From: Austropuccinia psidii
Lineage: Eukaryota; Basidiomycota; Pucciniomycetes; Pucciniales; Sphaerophragmiaceae
Assembly: GCA_023105745.1 (NCBI GenBank)
Contig: JALGQZ010000011.1
Coordinates: 13,044,975 to 13,108,974, forward strand
DNA: 64,000 bases
Direction of reading: 5' to 3'
The notes beneath the pieces were generated by a model. The model was given only the letters and a program-made list of their open reading frames with translations. It was not told the origin of the DNA and ran no database searches. Both the position numbers and the translations under genes were made by a program. Shown here in pieces: positions 32,631-47,426 of the stretch; positions within the stretch are counted from its first letter, which is position 1, and every line of letters starts with the position of its first letter.

Positions 32631-35600
32631 TATATGGGAAATTTCATCTGTCATGAAAGATTCTCTAGAAAATTCTCACTAGGTGTTATTGAATTTTTTT
32701 GTTAAATATTTCAAGTGACACAGATTATAATCAGTTAAATTAAATAGAAAAGTATAAAAAGATATTTATTATGATTATCTCTTCACTTTTTAAGTAAATT
32801 GTTTGAGATTTCAATTTTTTTATCCTTTTCTTCAAATAAACCTAGTAAAAGCCACTTTAAAACTATTCAATGTAAGGAATTGTGAAACCGATCATTTTGT
32901 GGAAAGAAAATTCTTTTCTTTTTTTGAAAAAAATTAAATATTGAAAACCTTGGTGGGGAAGGTTTGGAAAATAGAACTCATGAGTATATATTTCTTATTT
33001 CATTCCTTTGAAAATGAAGTCAGACTAAGCCTTTTGTGATACCTATTTCGGAAAGTCTCATAGAAAATGAGCTCATACAAATTCAGAAATGGAGAGATCA
33101 GCTTCAGGACTTTTTTTAAAAATCATCTCAGGGGGATTCTTTTCACATTGAATCTAAAATTTACATAGGTTTTCCTAATAAAGAGATTTATTATTGAATA
33201 AAATGACTTCATACTCTCACTTTCACAAGAACTTGGCAAAATTTCTAAGAAATTTTAATAACAAACCTTAATGGATAGGAATATATCCAGAAATTTTGAT
33301 GTTTTGTTGCCTTATTTCTTAGTTCATATAGTTAAATCAAAAATTAATTTCTCAGCTTTTAGGCTTGAAAGCTTACTTATACGTTTTAGCTATCATAAAA
33401 GATTACTAATTTGAACCAGGTTTCTAAAGTATATCCTATCACTGTGTATTTATTATGTGTATATTTTTGAAACTTTTCATCATTATTATTTTTGGAATAA
33501 GAAACAACTACCATACATCCATTTTTCCATATTTTTTAATAAGGATCTCTAGAATGGGATACCAGATATAGGATAGCAATAAAAGAGTCATTCAATTATT
33601 AAAAGAAAGCCTAGCTTATGAGGCTCAAATAGGAACAGTTTTATGTCTCAAGAAATTATTATTGCGAAGAATAGGGACTTACAGTCCTTAAAGTAATAAA
33701 AATGAAGCCTTGCCTTTAGGATGAAAACCCATCTCATCAAAGCTCCAGAGATAAAATTAAGCTTGGTTAATCTAAAATCTGGAAGGAATATAAGCTCAAT
33801 TAGGACAATAATTTATTCACATGATTTTATCAATATGCTTTTGGTTTCATATTTATTACATGAATAATCCTATTAGGAGTGAAAGAAATATAAAATTCCT
33901 TTTCAAAGTGAGAAATCTAAATACCTTCTCTTGAAATTCATGAAGATAGAATATTTCCAGATCAAGCTATAGGTATTTCAATTTTTTCTTAAGTTACACT
34001 AACTAAATTTTTTTATGCCCATGTATAGAATACGTTTCTGAAAAAACCTGAAAAGAAGAAGATAATATGAGATGAAATCCTATTTTGATCATGAGAAAAG
34101 TAAGTATCTCATAATGTGTGAGATATGGATAAAATCAAGAAAAAGATATATTCCTAATTATTTGTTTGATCTTCAAGTCTTTGGCTGCAATTGATATTCT
34201 GAATTTCAAATATGTTAATTGAAAGAGAGATTACTTTAATTCCTTTTAAGATAGTAGGCTATATCACATTGAGCCTATAGGTGTAATAAACAAAATCTTT
34301 GATTTTATATACAAACATATTTATCACTTTCTTTTCAATTGAAAAGAGATGAGTTGATAAAATTATTTTGGGAATTTATGAAAAAAAATATAAAGTTGAG
34401 AAATCCATTAGTGAAATATCACCTTATGAATATTTCATTGGCTTTGAAAAATGCATTTTTCATGAAAAAACTCCATTAAAACAAGAAAGGAAGTTGAAGA
34501 TATATCAATTTATATGAGCCTTGATGAATATTATAGCCAACTTCATCCCTCACCTGAGCAGCTAAACACACTCTTGCCAGTTTTTGACCCTAATGAGCTG
34601 TTTTGATGCTATATCCCCAGTATCCTTCCTCTGGGTTATGAGGAAATATCTTCTCTTTTGAAGTTAATAGCCATAATTCTCAAAGATTGAATCTTAAATG
34701 TATTTGAATTGAAGTAGCTTTTATTTGTCGAATTTTGGGTTGAAAATTTGAAGTTTTACAAAAATGTTCATTCAAAATAAGGATTTGGGAAGATTTTTCT
34801 GTCAATAAAGCTTGGTATAAATGTAAATAAGAAATTTAAAATTGTATTTTTATATTATTTACAAAAGCTTTCTTCCCCCTTTGAACCCAGAAAATTTACA
34901 CTATCAAAATTTAGGAGTGAAAAATGGACCTATAGGAAAGGTAATATGACCCATATAACCCAAACACTGACATTATCAGAAAAAGAACTATTCCAATTAT
35001 TCTCAAAATCTCAAATCACTCAAAAAATATTATTCATGTTAAATTAATAATTCTTAAGCTTCAAAGAATAAAATAGCTCTGAAATACAAAGATTAACCCT
35101 TGAATTGTGTAAAAAGTTGCTAAGATTTGCTTATAGGTGTTTTTGGGAATTTATTGAAGAAATAATTCGCTTCATTCTTAAAAAATAATTGAAAATTACC
35201 CTTCTTCTAAAAGCTACAGAAGTAAATTTCAATATTTTTTACCAAGATTATTAGGTAAAGAAGAATTCTTGAAAAATGTTCTTTTAGTGCTGAGACTGTC
35301 TAATAAAAAACCATATATTCAGTCAAAAATACCTTGATAATTTGCTGGCTTCCATAAGAAATTTTCTTTCCATGAAAAAAGCCATTTTCACTTTTTTTGC
35401 AGGAAAATTGAAACATAGACTACAAAGGCTGAATTGGTTTGTAGCTTTGTACATTTGTTTTTCCCATTTGCTGTGGTTCTTTATTTTTAATAAAGCTTCT
35501 TCTTTTTGTATTTTTCAATTGTTTTGCATTTTTTATTATGAATATATTGGTGATTTTTTCCTTTGGTTGGGCTAAATTTATCATCAAATCATTATATTTA

Positions 35601-38600
35601 GATATCTTTAATCCATTGTAGTTTTGATTTCTACATATATCATTTTGTTCAAATTAAAAAAGCCTGGATTACATTTTTGTTATTTTTGTATTCCTTTCAA
35701 GATATAGTGTTTTTGAACGCCATATATGGATTTGTGTATTGTGGTGAAATTTTCAGCTGACATTGATCATTTTTTTCTTAGTGATTCTAGCTGGAATTGA
35801 TTGAAATATCATTAATATGATATTTTGATTTTGCTTATTTTATATCTTGGTGTGTTTTGTTATATTGTTTAAAATCTTTTGTTTAATTTATTTTTGGGTA
35901 TAAATTTCTTTGTTTTTTCCGTTTCCACTTATCTCTTTCTCTTTTTGAGCTTCTCATATTCTCTTATCCACAGCAATTTTTCTTTTAAAACATAGCTAGA
36001 TATGTCTCGATGACTTTCTTCAGCTTTTCCTTTGCTTATTTTTCTTGATTTTTCCTCCATCTTCAAGGAATTTGATTCTTGAATATTTGAATTTGCAGAT
36101 TGTTATAGTATTTTCAAAAAAATTTTAACTTTTAAAATTAATAAATTTTTTGAATTTTTTGGAGTTCAGTTTTTTAAATTTTATAGATGTGGTATTTTTT
36201 TATGTTTTTTTTTACATTTTGCGTTTGTTGCTGTACAGAAAAAATGCTGGAATAAAATCCATTAAATTGAAAATGAAAACATGGGAAAAAAATTCAAGAA
36301 TTGAGAATATTAAAAGAATTCGATAGGCTATAGAAATTTGAAAAGAATGACAAAATTAAAATGCAACCAGATCAAAATTAGAATAAAGGAATTAATAAAA
36401 GGATTACAAAAATCAAGAAAATGATAAAACATTGACCAGTTGAAGAGAAAAATCTAGAGAAATTTAATGAATTCAACCAATATAAGAAGTTTAATAAATT
36501 GAAAGAATCATTGATATCAGGAAGTTTAGAAATATCGTAAATTTTGAAAATAAATAACAGAATGATCTAAAAGCATTTCAAAAAACTCAATTTAACCAAA
36601 AAAAATGAAGAAGAATTGATAGATTACATTAATAAACTCAAATAAAACTAAAGAAATAAATTTAAGAAAAATATAAAGAATTAACCAGAATAAAAAACAG
36701 TTAAACAAAAGAATGGAATAAATAAGAGGAAATAAAATATGTGTAGAGAAAAACATTAATGAAGTAAGTATCATAAAACAAAATTCATAAAATACATAAA
36801 AAATTACAATCTCTCAGAGTGTTTGTCAGAGTAGAATTTTAGTATTTTTGGTCTGATTTGTAATGTCTGTTACGCATGAATTTTTTGAATTTAATAATCT
36901 TATTGAGTAATTTTGTGATACCATAGAATATTCTAAGAACAGCTATTAATGTGTTTTATTTATCTAAAGAATAAACTTGTAAAATACCGAAAATCAGAGG
37001 TTGGAAGTCAATAGAGGCTTTGAATTCAGTTTTTCTTCGACTTTTTGAAAGAGTTTTTTTAAATAAGATAAGGATAATATCTGAAAAATTTCACAAATTC
37101 AAGAGAAAATATTTATTCAAGCCCCTGTTAAGAAATCTATTTTTTCCCATTTTACAATATTTTTTCAATTAAGAAAGGACATGAGTTCCATTAAATTGGG
37201 ATAATCAAGTATGTCATATATATTTGTGGCCTTTTATGGGCTTTAATATATAATATATGGAATTATTAAAATTATATGAAGTTTAATATATGAGGTCTTT
37301 ACAAAAGGTAGCATCTGGTTGGAGAATGACCATATTTAAATTTCCTTTTGGGCAGATAATCACACCAGTATCTCTAAAAAATTGTTCAAAAAAGGTTTCA
37401 ATCAATTCTTGAGGCTTTATTCAAGTGGGATCAGGCACATAATCAAAACCCTTCTGGGTTACACTATTTGATACTATAAGAATGTATATGTTGTAAAGTG
37501 TGTATTACGTAAGTATTCCTGCAGACTTATAACATCAAGTCTAAATTCAATTTAAAATGATTTTTAGACTGGGAGAATTATTTTTATCAAATATATGTCA
37601 CAGGGGCTCTTCTAAATGAAGAGGGCTTGGCACTGAGTGAACAGACTTACTTATGGAGGGCTCAAGGGAAGTACTCAAAGGATAAGAGAAATAAGATAAA
37701 GGTAAAACTCCTACTGATAAATGATGAGAATTAGAAGACATAAAGTAAAAAACAAAAGCAATAAAAAAAAGCCAACCACAAATAATCCTGAATCACTGTT
37801 TCAACCTGTTCAGAAAAGAGAAAAGGATTGATAAGGATATGACCACCAGGACTCTACTGAAAAGGTGAAGGAAGGCTAAGACTAACTTAATAATTAGTGA
37901 AATAGTACCTCAGAGTGAGAAATAAAATCATATTAATAATAAATAAAATATTTTAATTAACTGGGGAAAAAACCCCAGGTAGGTGAAAGGGGGCTGGTAT
38001 AGGTGAACAAATGCCAGCCTGGAGTTTGAGTTTTGAGAACCCATGACTGTATGCTGGAGGAATCTGTATTTGAGATTTAAACCTGTATTGGTGTATACAA
38101 TACAGGTATTTGGACCTTTATTAAGTACAGGCTTGTATTTGGTGAATCCTGTATTGCGCTTTATTGAGGTTTGAAACTGTATTTGGGGGATCTTCCATGA
38201 AACCCCCTTGTTGATTACGTGTTGAAAGATCTTCAATTGGTAATGATTAATAATTCCCTGCCTGTCTCCATGGCTGTGACAATATATTTGCCAATATTTA
38301 TAAAGATTATGTGAAAAATGATGAGGGCAGAAGGTGATTTTCAACTGACTCATAGAGAGAATTCTCAAGAATAATTTGGATAATATAGATTTATAGATGT
38401 AAAAGTTCATAATTGTATATGGAGTTTGATATGTGATGATTAGAAATTCTGATTAAATATTTTACATTGGGTATGTTACAAGTTAAATACTCAGCTTGCC
38501 ACCATTCTGTGCTATTTCACTTCATTTTTTAGTGAAAATGAATTCCTTCATGCTATTATTGAATATTTTAATTTGTTTCTCTCCTAAACTGATACAGATA

Positions 38601-41600
38601 TTGAGATCCTATCAGTATTAAGCTCTTTCAAAAAGAAAGAAATGCACATATCATTCAAAATATACAGTAAAGAAACCTGGAGCTTAGAAAAATATCACCG
38701 TAAATATCGAATTTATCCTTTGGGAAGATATATCGAAAACCATCTTCAAGGAGAAGTAACAGGAATACCCAAATAGAATTCCTATTTAAAGAGCAAGGAT
38801 GAAAAATACCGCCAATATGTGATTTTATCAGAACATTTACCAAAAAAAAGTATCAAATATACTCCAAAGAAACCTTTCCAAATCTCCATAATACCTTTGA
38901 AAAAGCAAATAGTTAGTAATTCAAATTCAATCATACAAACAAATGGAATAATATAAAACATCTCCATGAAAAAAAATATTTCTGTGTGTCTGCTGCTAGC
39001 AATATAATCCTTTTCTTATATCTTCAGGGGCCCCAAATTCTCGTAATTTACTTTCCTTCTAACATCTCAAGAAGACCTAGCTTCATTTAATCAATAGAAA
39101 AGGAATTTCAAAATTAAAATTCAGATGATAGGCTTGAATTCTTGGAAAATATAGAGTTGGGCCTTGTAGAACTGGGAAAATATATCATATATAAGGCTAT
39201 TTCACATGATTTAGGGAATATTTATGTTCTAACCCTAAACAGACATTATCATTTACTTCCTGGTTGTAATTTTTGGCTTCTTAATCAAGCTCTCACCTTT
39301 ATTGCATGGGAAAATACTAGAACTTACCAGCCCTTGATACGGATGAATCATACACAGAAAAGTATGAATTTGGGGTATTAGGACTCCTACTGAAGATTAA
39401 TTACCTGAATATATGAAAGATAAAATTTCCCAAAAAAATGTGTTCAGAAGCTTTGAGGTGAATGTTCCATTGAAGCTTCTCCATCTCATAAAACAATCGT
39501 GTGAGTTTTAATTATCCACAACACAGAATCCTATAGATGTTATTATATTTGAATATAAATATGGGTGAATAAACAATATCTGCAATTTATTTCAGATATA
39601 AATCCATTTTCAGCTTATAATAAAGAAAAAAAATCACAAAAATCAATCATTTTCCTGTTAATGACCAGGAACAAACAAAAAAAATGCCAATTCAAGCTTA
39701 TCCTTTTAAATCTCAGATATTGGTTTTTTAATTGAGACAGAACTCCAGGATTCCTTCCCCATGTAAATTTAGACAGGAAAAAAATAAGAAAAACAATTTT
39801 CAGGATTGTGGGAATACATTCCATTCTTGGAAATGAATTTTTAAAAAAATCTTTATACCAGAACTGGCTATTCCTGAGTGCAGTCTTTTAATGAGAAAAA
39901 GTTACTCTTGATATCACTTGAAAAACAAGAGAAATCCTTCCAATTTTCAATTTATGATGGTTTCAAGATCAGGGCTTGACTGAGAAATGTTGCAGTCCCT
40001 CTTTTCAATAAAATTCAGGCTTCTCATTTTTCCACCCTGAAGAGACACAGTTTTAGTAAGGAAAATTATCTCCTTAAAATATTGTTCTCAATTAATTTGA
40101 TAAAGGATATTACAAATCTGCTTCAAAAATATATATTGAAGTGTTTTCCAGGCCAATACATGATCAAATTGTAACTTTAATTTTGGTTTCATCGTCAAGA
40201 TAAACCATATATTAAAAGAAATCCGAATTTTTTGCACATTTCCGGCCTATATTGTAATCCCAAATTGAGCTCTTACCTTAATATAATCAATAGAGGAAGT
40301 AATAGAACTATGAAGGAACTGTTAAGAATTGGATATATAGTAAAATGATCAGAATATTTTCTTAATCCAAATTTTTTGACTTTTGAATTTGTAAATCTAA
40401 ATCTTGATGAATTCTAGAGTTTATAAGATTCAAAATACTATATATTATTCAGAATTTTCTTGATTTTTTTTTTCAAAGGGAAGAAAGCAAGTTCTTTTTA
40501 ATCCATGCATCATGTAAGAAAATACTGTATTAATTTAATTGCATAGGTAGAAAATGACTAATTGAGTTCTGAATTGCATGATGAGGGCTCAAAGAAGTTA
40601 TAAACCAATATTATTAATTGGATTAAAATTTCAATAATTAGTTTCATAAATTCCTAGAATTCTCCTATGTGTAGAGGCTCATTGGTGGATTCAAAGATGT
40701 ATCATAAAAACTAATTTTCATGTTATCTGACAATTTATTAATGGAAAAACTTACTTATAAGAAGCTTTTATGAAAGAAGAAGTCTTTTTTGACATAAGTA
40801 TCTTTTCCATTTTCATTTTAGACATTTGGGAAGAGTTTTCATGATGGGGTGGAAATGAGCTTCAGTGGTATTTTTCCTGGACTTAGCTATGAAAGTAGCT
40901 AATATTTTCAGATAATATATTAATCCAATGAATATTTATTTTATGAGAACTGATAGTTGTAAGCTTCTGAAATATTTCTTCAACACCAATCTTTGTGGCC
41001 AAAGATATTTTCAGATTCAAACAGACAATAATTTGATTTAGATCCATATTATGAGAAGCTCAAAAGTTCCCCATCTTTAATATATGTATTGGAAATAAAG
41101 CTTGACTATGAAATATAAATAATTCTGAAATACCTCTTTGCAAAAGAAAAGGTGGTCTCAGATGTGATCAAAGACCAAGCTATCACATGAAAATTCTTCC
41201 TTTCACACATTTCAATGGAATAATACGCCCCGGAGTGATAATTGTGCCCATATTGTTATTAGAGCTTCATAAAAGAGCTAATAGTCTCGAATTATATTAC
41301 TATTTATATCAAAAATTACCTAAATTTGCTCTTTGATATAGTAATGGCCTATTCTACAGAATGGTTACTTCATGACTGTTATAGAGTTTTTAATTTGAAA
41401 CAGGAAATTGAACTTATTTAATCAGGGGGATATGTGGAATACTCTCCTCTCCTTCAGTCCAATGAAGTTTATCAATAATTAATTCAATGATTTAAAAGTT
41501 CTTTTACTAAATGGTGACTATAAGCCATTCTAAGTACCCTTGAATTGAAAAACTCAATTAACATATCCTGAGCTTTTTCCAATTCAAATATAGAAGAAGA

Positions 41601-42299
41601 ATTTAAAGATTATTTATCCAAACGTTTTCTTCTCAAGCCAAATAAATAAAATATTCCAAATTCTTCTTTAAATGGGTCCCATGAATAAAAAGAGTACCAA
41701 AAGGAATATCAAAATACGCATGAATAAAAACAACTAAAATTGAAGTTCAAAATCTATATTTATCTAATCTATAGCTACAGATAAAAGACTATCAAGAAAT
41801 TATGAAGGATATAGTTTTGGAAATGGCAAAAGTCTTAATGGATTGATGGGATTCAATGATTAGTATTAAAGATTATTGCTTTCATTTGGAGGATAGAGTC
41901 ATTCTGAAAGCTCTTTCAATAACAGAGGCGCTTCAATTATTAACTTACATAGATCTTTTAGTAACTAATTTTTACTCTTTTGAATGGGAACAACAGAAAT
42001 TTCTGTTGCAAAAATATCATTTTTCCAGAATGGGAGACTATATAGTAAATTTTAAACTCTAATTTCATGATAATATTTTGGTATTACTATTAAGAAAATC
42101 ATGTGTCTGTAAGATATGATGATATCTATCATTCTATTTCCACAATGATAGATTCAATAGTCAATATTTGAGAAACAATCATAAAAGCAACAGATGCTTT
42201 CTATTTATAATAGGAATTGGAGCTTTCTTAACTTGCTTAAAAAAATAGGTGAGATTATATAAAGAGAAAGGATGTTGAAGTATTCCACCATTGAACGGT
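32631..42299. other. AT-rich gene-free tract of about 9.7 kb
   Basis: No frame exceeds about 160 codons and none has a recognisable domain. The sequence is probably old decayed transposon DNA. At about 36240 it switches from strongly T-rich (35340-36240) to strongly A-rich (36240-36800). Around 37980-38210 the words CCTGTATTGG and ACAGG recur, as they do in LTR D near 32130-32210, which hints at another LTR remnant. Confidence 0.5.
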
Positions 42300-42553
42300 G
42301 CTTTTCTTTTTTTTAACATTTCATTTTATATGTGTTGTACTATTTAAAAGTACTGTTTTACTTCTATACCAAATAAAAGTAAAACATTCTTTTGTTAACT
42401 TTATTCTTCTGTATTCACTTTACTATTTAATATATAAAGAGTGAGTCTCTCACTGTAAATAAAAAAGAATATATTATCAGCAACAAAAACTATTATTAGA
42501 TAATATCATCTTTGTCATCGTTGCTGCGCTATTGTGACCACTACCTTAACACA

Positions 42554-42558
42554 TTATC
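42554..42558. repeat. Target-site duplication of solo LTR, left (TTATC)
   Basis: It is identical to 44485-44489. Confidence 0.88.
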
Positions 42559-44484
42559 TGTAAGATGTGACTATGAAACTGATGATAATATTACTATTAA
42601 TCAACAGTACTATGTCTGTTCTTATGAAATATAATAATAAAATATTATTATAACCACAATTAAATAATTAAAGAATTATTTATTTCACGTGTTAAGCACT
42701 ACTAGTGATTTTAACAGTGACCAAGTAATTGTCTACAAGAATCAATTACAAGAAGAATTTAATAATAAAAACTTCTTTTATTAAAATAATATGATTATTT
42801 TAATATATAATTATCTTTTGCAAGAATAATTATAATGATAATTCTTGAAGAAAACTATTTTTAGAGAAATACTTTGAGAATTAAAGATAAATCACCCACT
42901 AATATTCCAAAGAGCTTATTGAAAGATAAGATAGAGATATTTGATGTATAATTGTGGATTTAGAGGATCAAAATGAATTTATAAATGTATTACAACAATA
43001 TATAGTTGATTTCTATGATTTCACGTCTTTCTGATTGATTCTGAAAGAATAAAACACTTAAGAAAAGTTTTAACTAATACTTACTTGTTGGTAATACTCA
43101 TATGAATGATTAATAAGATGATGATGATACGGAAAAAACAGCAAGAAGAGGCTTCTTTTAAGTCAACAATAGCTCACAGAGGCATGCCATGGAGGAAACT
43201 GAAAAACCAGTGAGTGAGAAAACAATAAACCTTTTTGGATTAATGATTGCATCATCTGTTGTCACGTAAGATTATCATAATTACTTAATTGATGCTTTTA
43301 CGTGACTACCAACCCCAATATGGTTAAGAATAAAAGGAGTAACATCTGTAAATCTTCTTTTATTCCAAAATAATCATTGATTTCTCAAAGTTATCAATTT
43401 TATTGCCAATTTCATCACAGGTTTTAATTACTGTGAATTTTTGAAGATTCAGTGTTTCACGTAGAATGGTCAAAAATGGACTGTAAGTAAAACTTTCAAT
43501 TTTACTAGTAAAACTGTAATTCTTTTTGGCTGTACCATATATAATACAGTTCTCCATTGGTCCTGAATGTTTCAGAAGGATTCATTAAGAATTGTATTTT
43601 TAATGAATTTTTGAAGTTTTTACCTCATTTCTATGTAGAATTGCAAATATCAGTGTTTCACTGGATGCTATGAGGTAATTCAATGGATACAAGTCCAAAA
43701 AGGGTTTTAATTACACTTTTGGGGTTTATCCATGGAAAGTCATTAAGAATTGACGTGGTTACAGGAGTCTAAGTAGCTCTTTACCTCCTTGGCACATCAA
43801 AATAGCAGGTTATTTGGTATTTTCTTAAGATTTACAGTAGTTGTGACATGGTAACCAAGTTCCCAAAGAGGTTTAGTTTACCAATTGGGTCAAGATCAGC
43901 CATGGAACCAAGCTTTGGAGCTATCCACGCCTCTGAGTCCTCAGAAGTTGGGTACCCTGGCTCTCTTTGATGTCTGTTGTCCCCCTTGCCTATTTTTTAC
44001 GTCAAAATAGTAATTTAAGCTTCAAGTGAGATATCCACTATGGGTGTACCAAAAGTCGATGTAAGAATACCATGATATTAAGTGCTCAGAACATGCATAA
44101 CACTATTCTTAGTGTATATGTAACATGGGATTTCTCACTTTCCCATTATTTTGGCGTGAAATTAAGAAAAACAAAAATTTTCACAGATCTTTTATGTGGT
44201 ATTGATGATGTGGTATTGAAGTATTTTCCATTTTACCACCTCAAAGAGTTAATTTGAGCTTATTCACTCTATGGAGCTACCCTAGGTGAATTTTTGTGTA
44301 GAATCCAAATCTGGCCTTAAATCCATGGATTTACTTACTCAATAAAAAGTTATTCATCTTTTCTGAAATCAAAAATGATGAATTTTGAATATATGCATGA
44401 TTTATGAGTTATGTATAATTCAAAATTTCTTCTTAAGATAATTGTGGCCTATTTGGGTATGTAAAATATACCTCAAGGCTCACA
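42559..44484 (-). repeat. Solo LTR of family A
   Basis: 1926 bp, from TGTAAGATGTG to GGCTCACA, aligning end to end with the LTRs of element A but clearly more diverged. TTATC flanks it on both sides, so a full element inserted and then recombined between its LTRs. Confidence 0.93.
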
Positions 44485-44489
44485 TTATC
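44485..44489. repeat. Target-site duplication of solo LTR, right (TTATC)
   Basis: It matches 42554-42558. Confidence 0.88.
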
Positions 44490-44689
44490 AGTACCAATTG
44501 CTTAGAATTTGGAGCCATTTCTGTCTTATCTTACTCATCTCAGTTGTGTGAACCCAGAAACAACAATCTCCTGGCTGTATCCCAATACTCCATATTTTAT
44601 CACATTTGTATTTCCTGCTAGAGCCCTGAGGAAGAACCTACTGGCTGTATCACAGAATACAGTTATCTTATTATTCATCGTAAATTGCA

Positions 44690-44885
44690 GGGGAGGAAAG
44701 TCCTACTGGTTGTCGTAAATTTTAGGGGAAGAAAAACCTACCGGTCATCTTATTTCAGGGGAGGTAATCCTACTGGTTTTCTTATTGCAGAGGAGGAAAT
44801 CCTACTGGTCATCTTATTTCAGGGGAGTGAATCCTACTGGTCAACCTATTCTTCACATATTCAGGGGAAAGTCTCCTACTGGTTA
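44690..44885 (+). repeat. Short tandem repeats in the copia leader
   Basis: Five to six imperfect units of about 30-38 bp, each with AGGGGA-GGAAATCCTACTGG-TCATCTTATTTC. They end at the gag ATG (44888). They may be part of the untranslated leader. Confidence 0.7.
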
Positions 44886-44887
44886 AT

Positions 44888-45437
44888 ATGGCATCAAATA
44901 ACCTGGTCAATCGTCTATTATTGAATTCTAAAAACTACTTCACTTGGGTTATAATGATGGAGTCAGAGCTAGATAATATTGGTGCACTAGATCTTATCCT
45001 AGGCACAGATCAGCAATCACAACAGATACCAGAAAGCCTTAATCAAAAGGCATACAATCTCATCATTTGATATCTAAATGAAGATAATCTATCATTTGTT
45101 TCCAGCATTCTCAACCCAAACTAAAAAAAAGATAAAAAGATTCTCTGGAAGATTTTAAAAGAAAGATACATGTTGAATGATATATCCAGACAAACTTTGG
45201 CATTTAACGACTTCAGTCGAGTGAAATTCTCACAAACTCCTAGTTTTGTTCAAGAAATTCAAACTTCTGCAAGAAAAATGTGGCTTGTAGGTTTCAAACT
45301 AGAAGAGTCAGTGCTTATAATAATGGTTTTAAGCAAGTTGCCACCTGAATTTGATTCCTTTGTTTGTGTGATGTCACATGGTTTTCAAAATCAAGGTCTG
45401 GACTTTATACTCAAGAAGTTAGAGCAAGATCACATAC
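44888..45437 (+). pseudogene. Copia-type Gag (UBN2-like) fragment
   Basis: It begins MASNNLVNRLLLNSKNYFTW, the usual copia Gag opening (short N-term, then NYFTW..M). It continues with WKILKERYML, SARKMWL and VLSKLPPEFDSFV, all characteristic of the UBN2/copia gag domain. TGA at about 45068 and TAA at about 45121 interrupt it. The frame is cut at 45437 by element B. The remainder, with pol, would lie beyond the window. Confidence 0.78.
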
Positions 45438-47408
45438 TGTGAGCCTTTGAGATATGACCACATACCCAAAAAAGGTCACAAGAAATATTTAAAATAATTA
45501 TACATTAAAAATAACTACCTTGAAGCTACAAAAATACCATAAATTGGCATAAAACTTGGTTTAACCTAAAGGCCAATGGATAAACATGTGAAACAAACTA
45601 TACCATTGGATTTTCCATGGTAAGATACATATATATCATTTTTATGGCATATCTGTAAAGTCAATATTTAATAAGTTATAAGTAATAATACCTTATAAAA
45701 AACACAAATCCCTATTTATTTCAAAGACCAATGAAGCAACATGTGAAATAAATGGTACCATTAGAATCTCCATAAAACTCCACATATAAAACAATTAAGA
45801 AGCTAAGCTTCAAATTCAATACTTAAAGAATTAACCTGAATATATGCACTTTTTTGGTAAATGCATACATTCAAGGATTTTAGCCAATATCGTTTGAAAT
45901 ATGCATGATAGAGTGATGAGCCAAAAGTAAAGTCATCACGTAATTACTGTAGGAATACAGAAATGAAGGCTATTTCACAAGCTATAAACAAAGCTAAAAC
46001 CTGTAAGGGATTATTGATTAAAATGAACAGAGCTGTTGACCACTTTGTTGTAAAAGTGGTCCAAACTTAAAAAAAGTAGACAGTTGGACTAAACTAGTTC
46101 ATTTGTGAAGAATGATGTTTTTTTTATTATAATATTCAAGGTATAACCCCTTGAAATCATGGTTTGAAGTTTAAAATATTAAATTTTGACAGAAAAGATG
46201 AGTTACAAGAAAAACATCAAAAATAGAGTTTTGATGATGTAATGAAATGCTCTTGGAAGCATAATGAGGTTATGCCAAGCTATTAGAATTCACTCTTTGA
46301 ATTTCTGCAGCATGTAAATCTTAAAAGCTATTAAGGATCAAAGTTTGAACTTAATTTGATCATTTGTGATCACTCACTGTAACCTTAAATTAAGTTTAAC
46401 AGTCATATGAGTGATACAATTGGGAAATACTGTTAGTTTATGATTAAAACTAATAAAATTCAAGAATTTTGGGGTTCTTCCAAACCTTTGATGTCATCAA
46501 ACTTAGAGCTATAGTGATAACTCTAAATAATGGCGTAATAATGATGTAATATGGTTTGATCATGATGTAATCATCACAAAACCTTAAAATATTGATTAAT
46601 TCCAGTGTATATGATCGGTAATCTTCTACTAGAAGCCTGTTGTACTCTAGGAGGGAGGTATTTACTATAAATAGAGCTATTTTCACTTTGGTTTCCCCTC
46701 AGATGCATCAAAAACATTAAATCAATAAAATTAAAAAGGTAATATCTTTATTCTTTATATATAAAACTTTTATATTATTAAAGACCAAAGATAATCTTAT
46801 TATAATCATCAGTTTTGAGGTAATTAAATCATTTATTTAATTGTTTTTGTTAAAAATCTCTCTAAAATCTCATTTCCACGTAAAAATCAAGAATATTTGT
46901 AATTTTCTCTATTTTTTATTGTAAATACAATTCGGATAAGTTGTATTTACATTTTTTGGCATAAAATATCTCAAAATTATTATATTAAATATTAAAAGGA
47001 GGTTATTTTCTCTTATTATAATAATTTTCTCTTTATTATTACTTATATAAATTCTTTAATTAATATAAATAGTATTTATATTAATTTATAACTTGAATAT
47101 TGGTAATATTATTGTTATTAATTGTTTTTTATTAATAAAAAACAATTTTTTACGCCTTTATTGTTTGTTTGTAACAATAATAAAATACCATGAAATATAT
47201 TAATTATTTTATATTAATATATTTATTTTATTATATTATATTTTATAATATAAATAGTATTATTATATTCATTTAATAATATAATTATTTTTATGCCATA
47301 ATTAAAATAATTATTTTTATCTTATTTATTTCATTTATAAGGACATTCATAGTACAATAAGTAAAATCTTAGTAATTTTTACTTATTGTTTCATAGTCAA
47401 ACCTTACG
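45438..47408 (+). repeat. 5' LTR of element B
   Basis: 1971 bp, TGTGAGCC to CCTTACG (the last base is changed from the expected A). The primer site follows directly. Confidence 0.88.
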
Positions 47409-47410
47409 TT

Positions 47411-47426
47411 TGGGGGCCTGCCCATG
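47411..47426 (+). other. Primer binding site of element B
   Basis: TGGGGGCCTGCCCATG, two bases after the LTR. It is the same as A and C except for two changes. Confidence 0.7.

Larger units (their letters stand above)
42300..45437 (+). mobile_element. Copia-type element remnant, interrupted twice
   Basis: It includes a possible LTR or leader end (42300-42558), a solo LTR of family A inserted at 42559, a repeat-bearing leader (44490-44887) and a copia-like gag start (44888-45437). That gag is cut by element B. The left boundary is uncertain. Confidence 0.5.

Noticed and set aside
34500..34690. Possible decayed copia gag (reads SQLHPSPEQLNTLLPVFD in one frame)
   Set aside because: Only a short stretch and no flanking domain match; could be chance.
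35340..36800. Large inverted repeat around 36240
   Set aside because: The reverse complement of the A-rich half does not match the T-rich half beyond composition.
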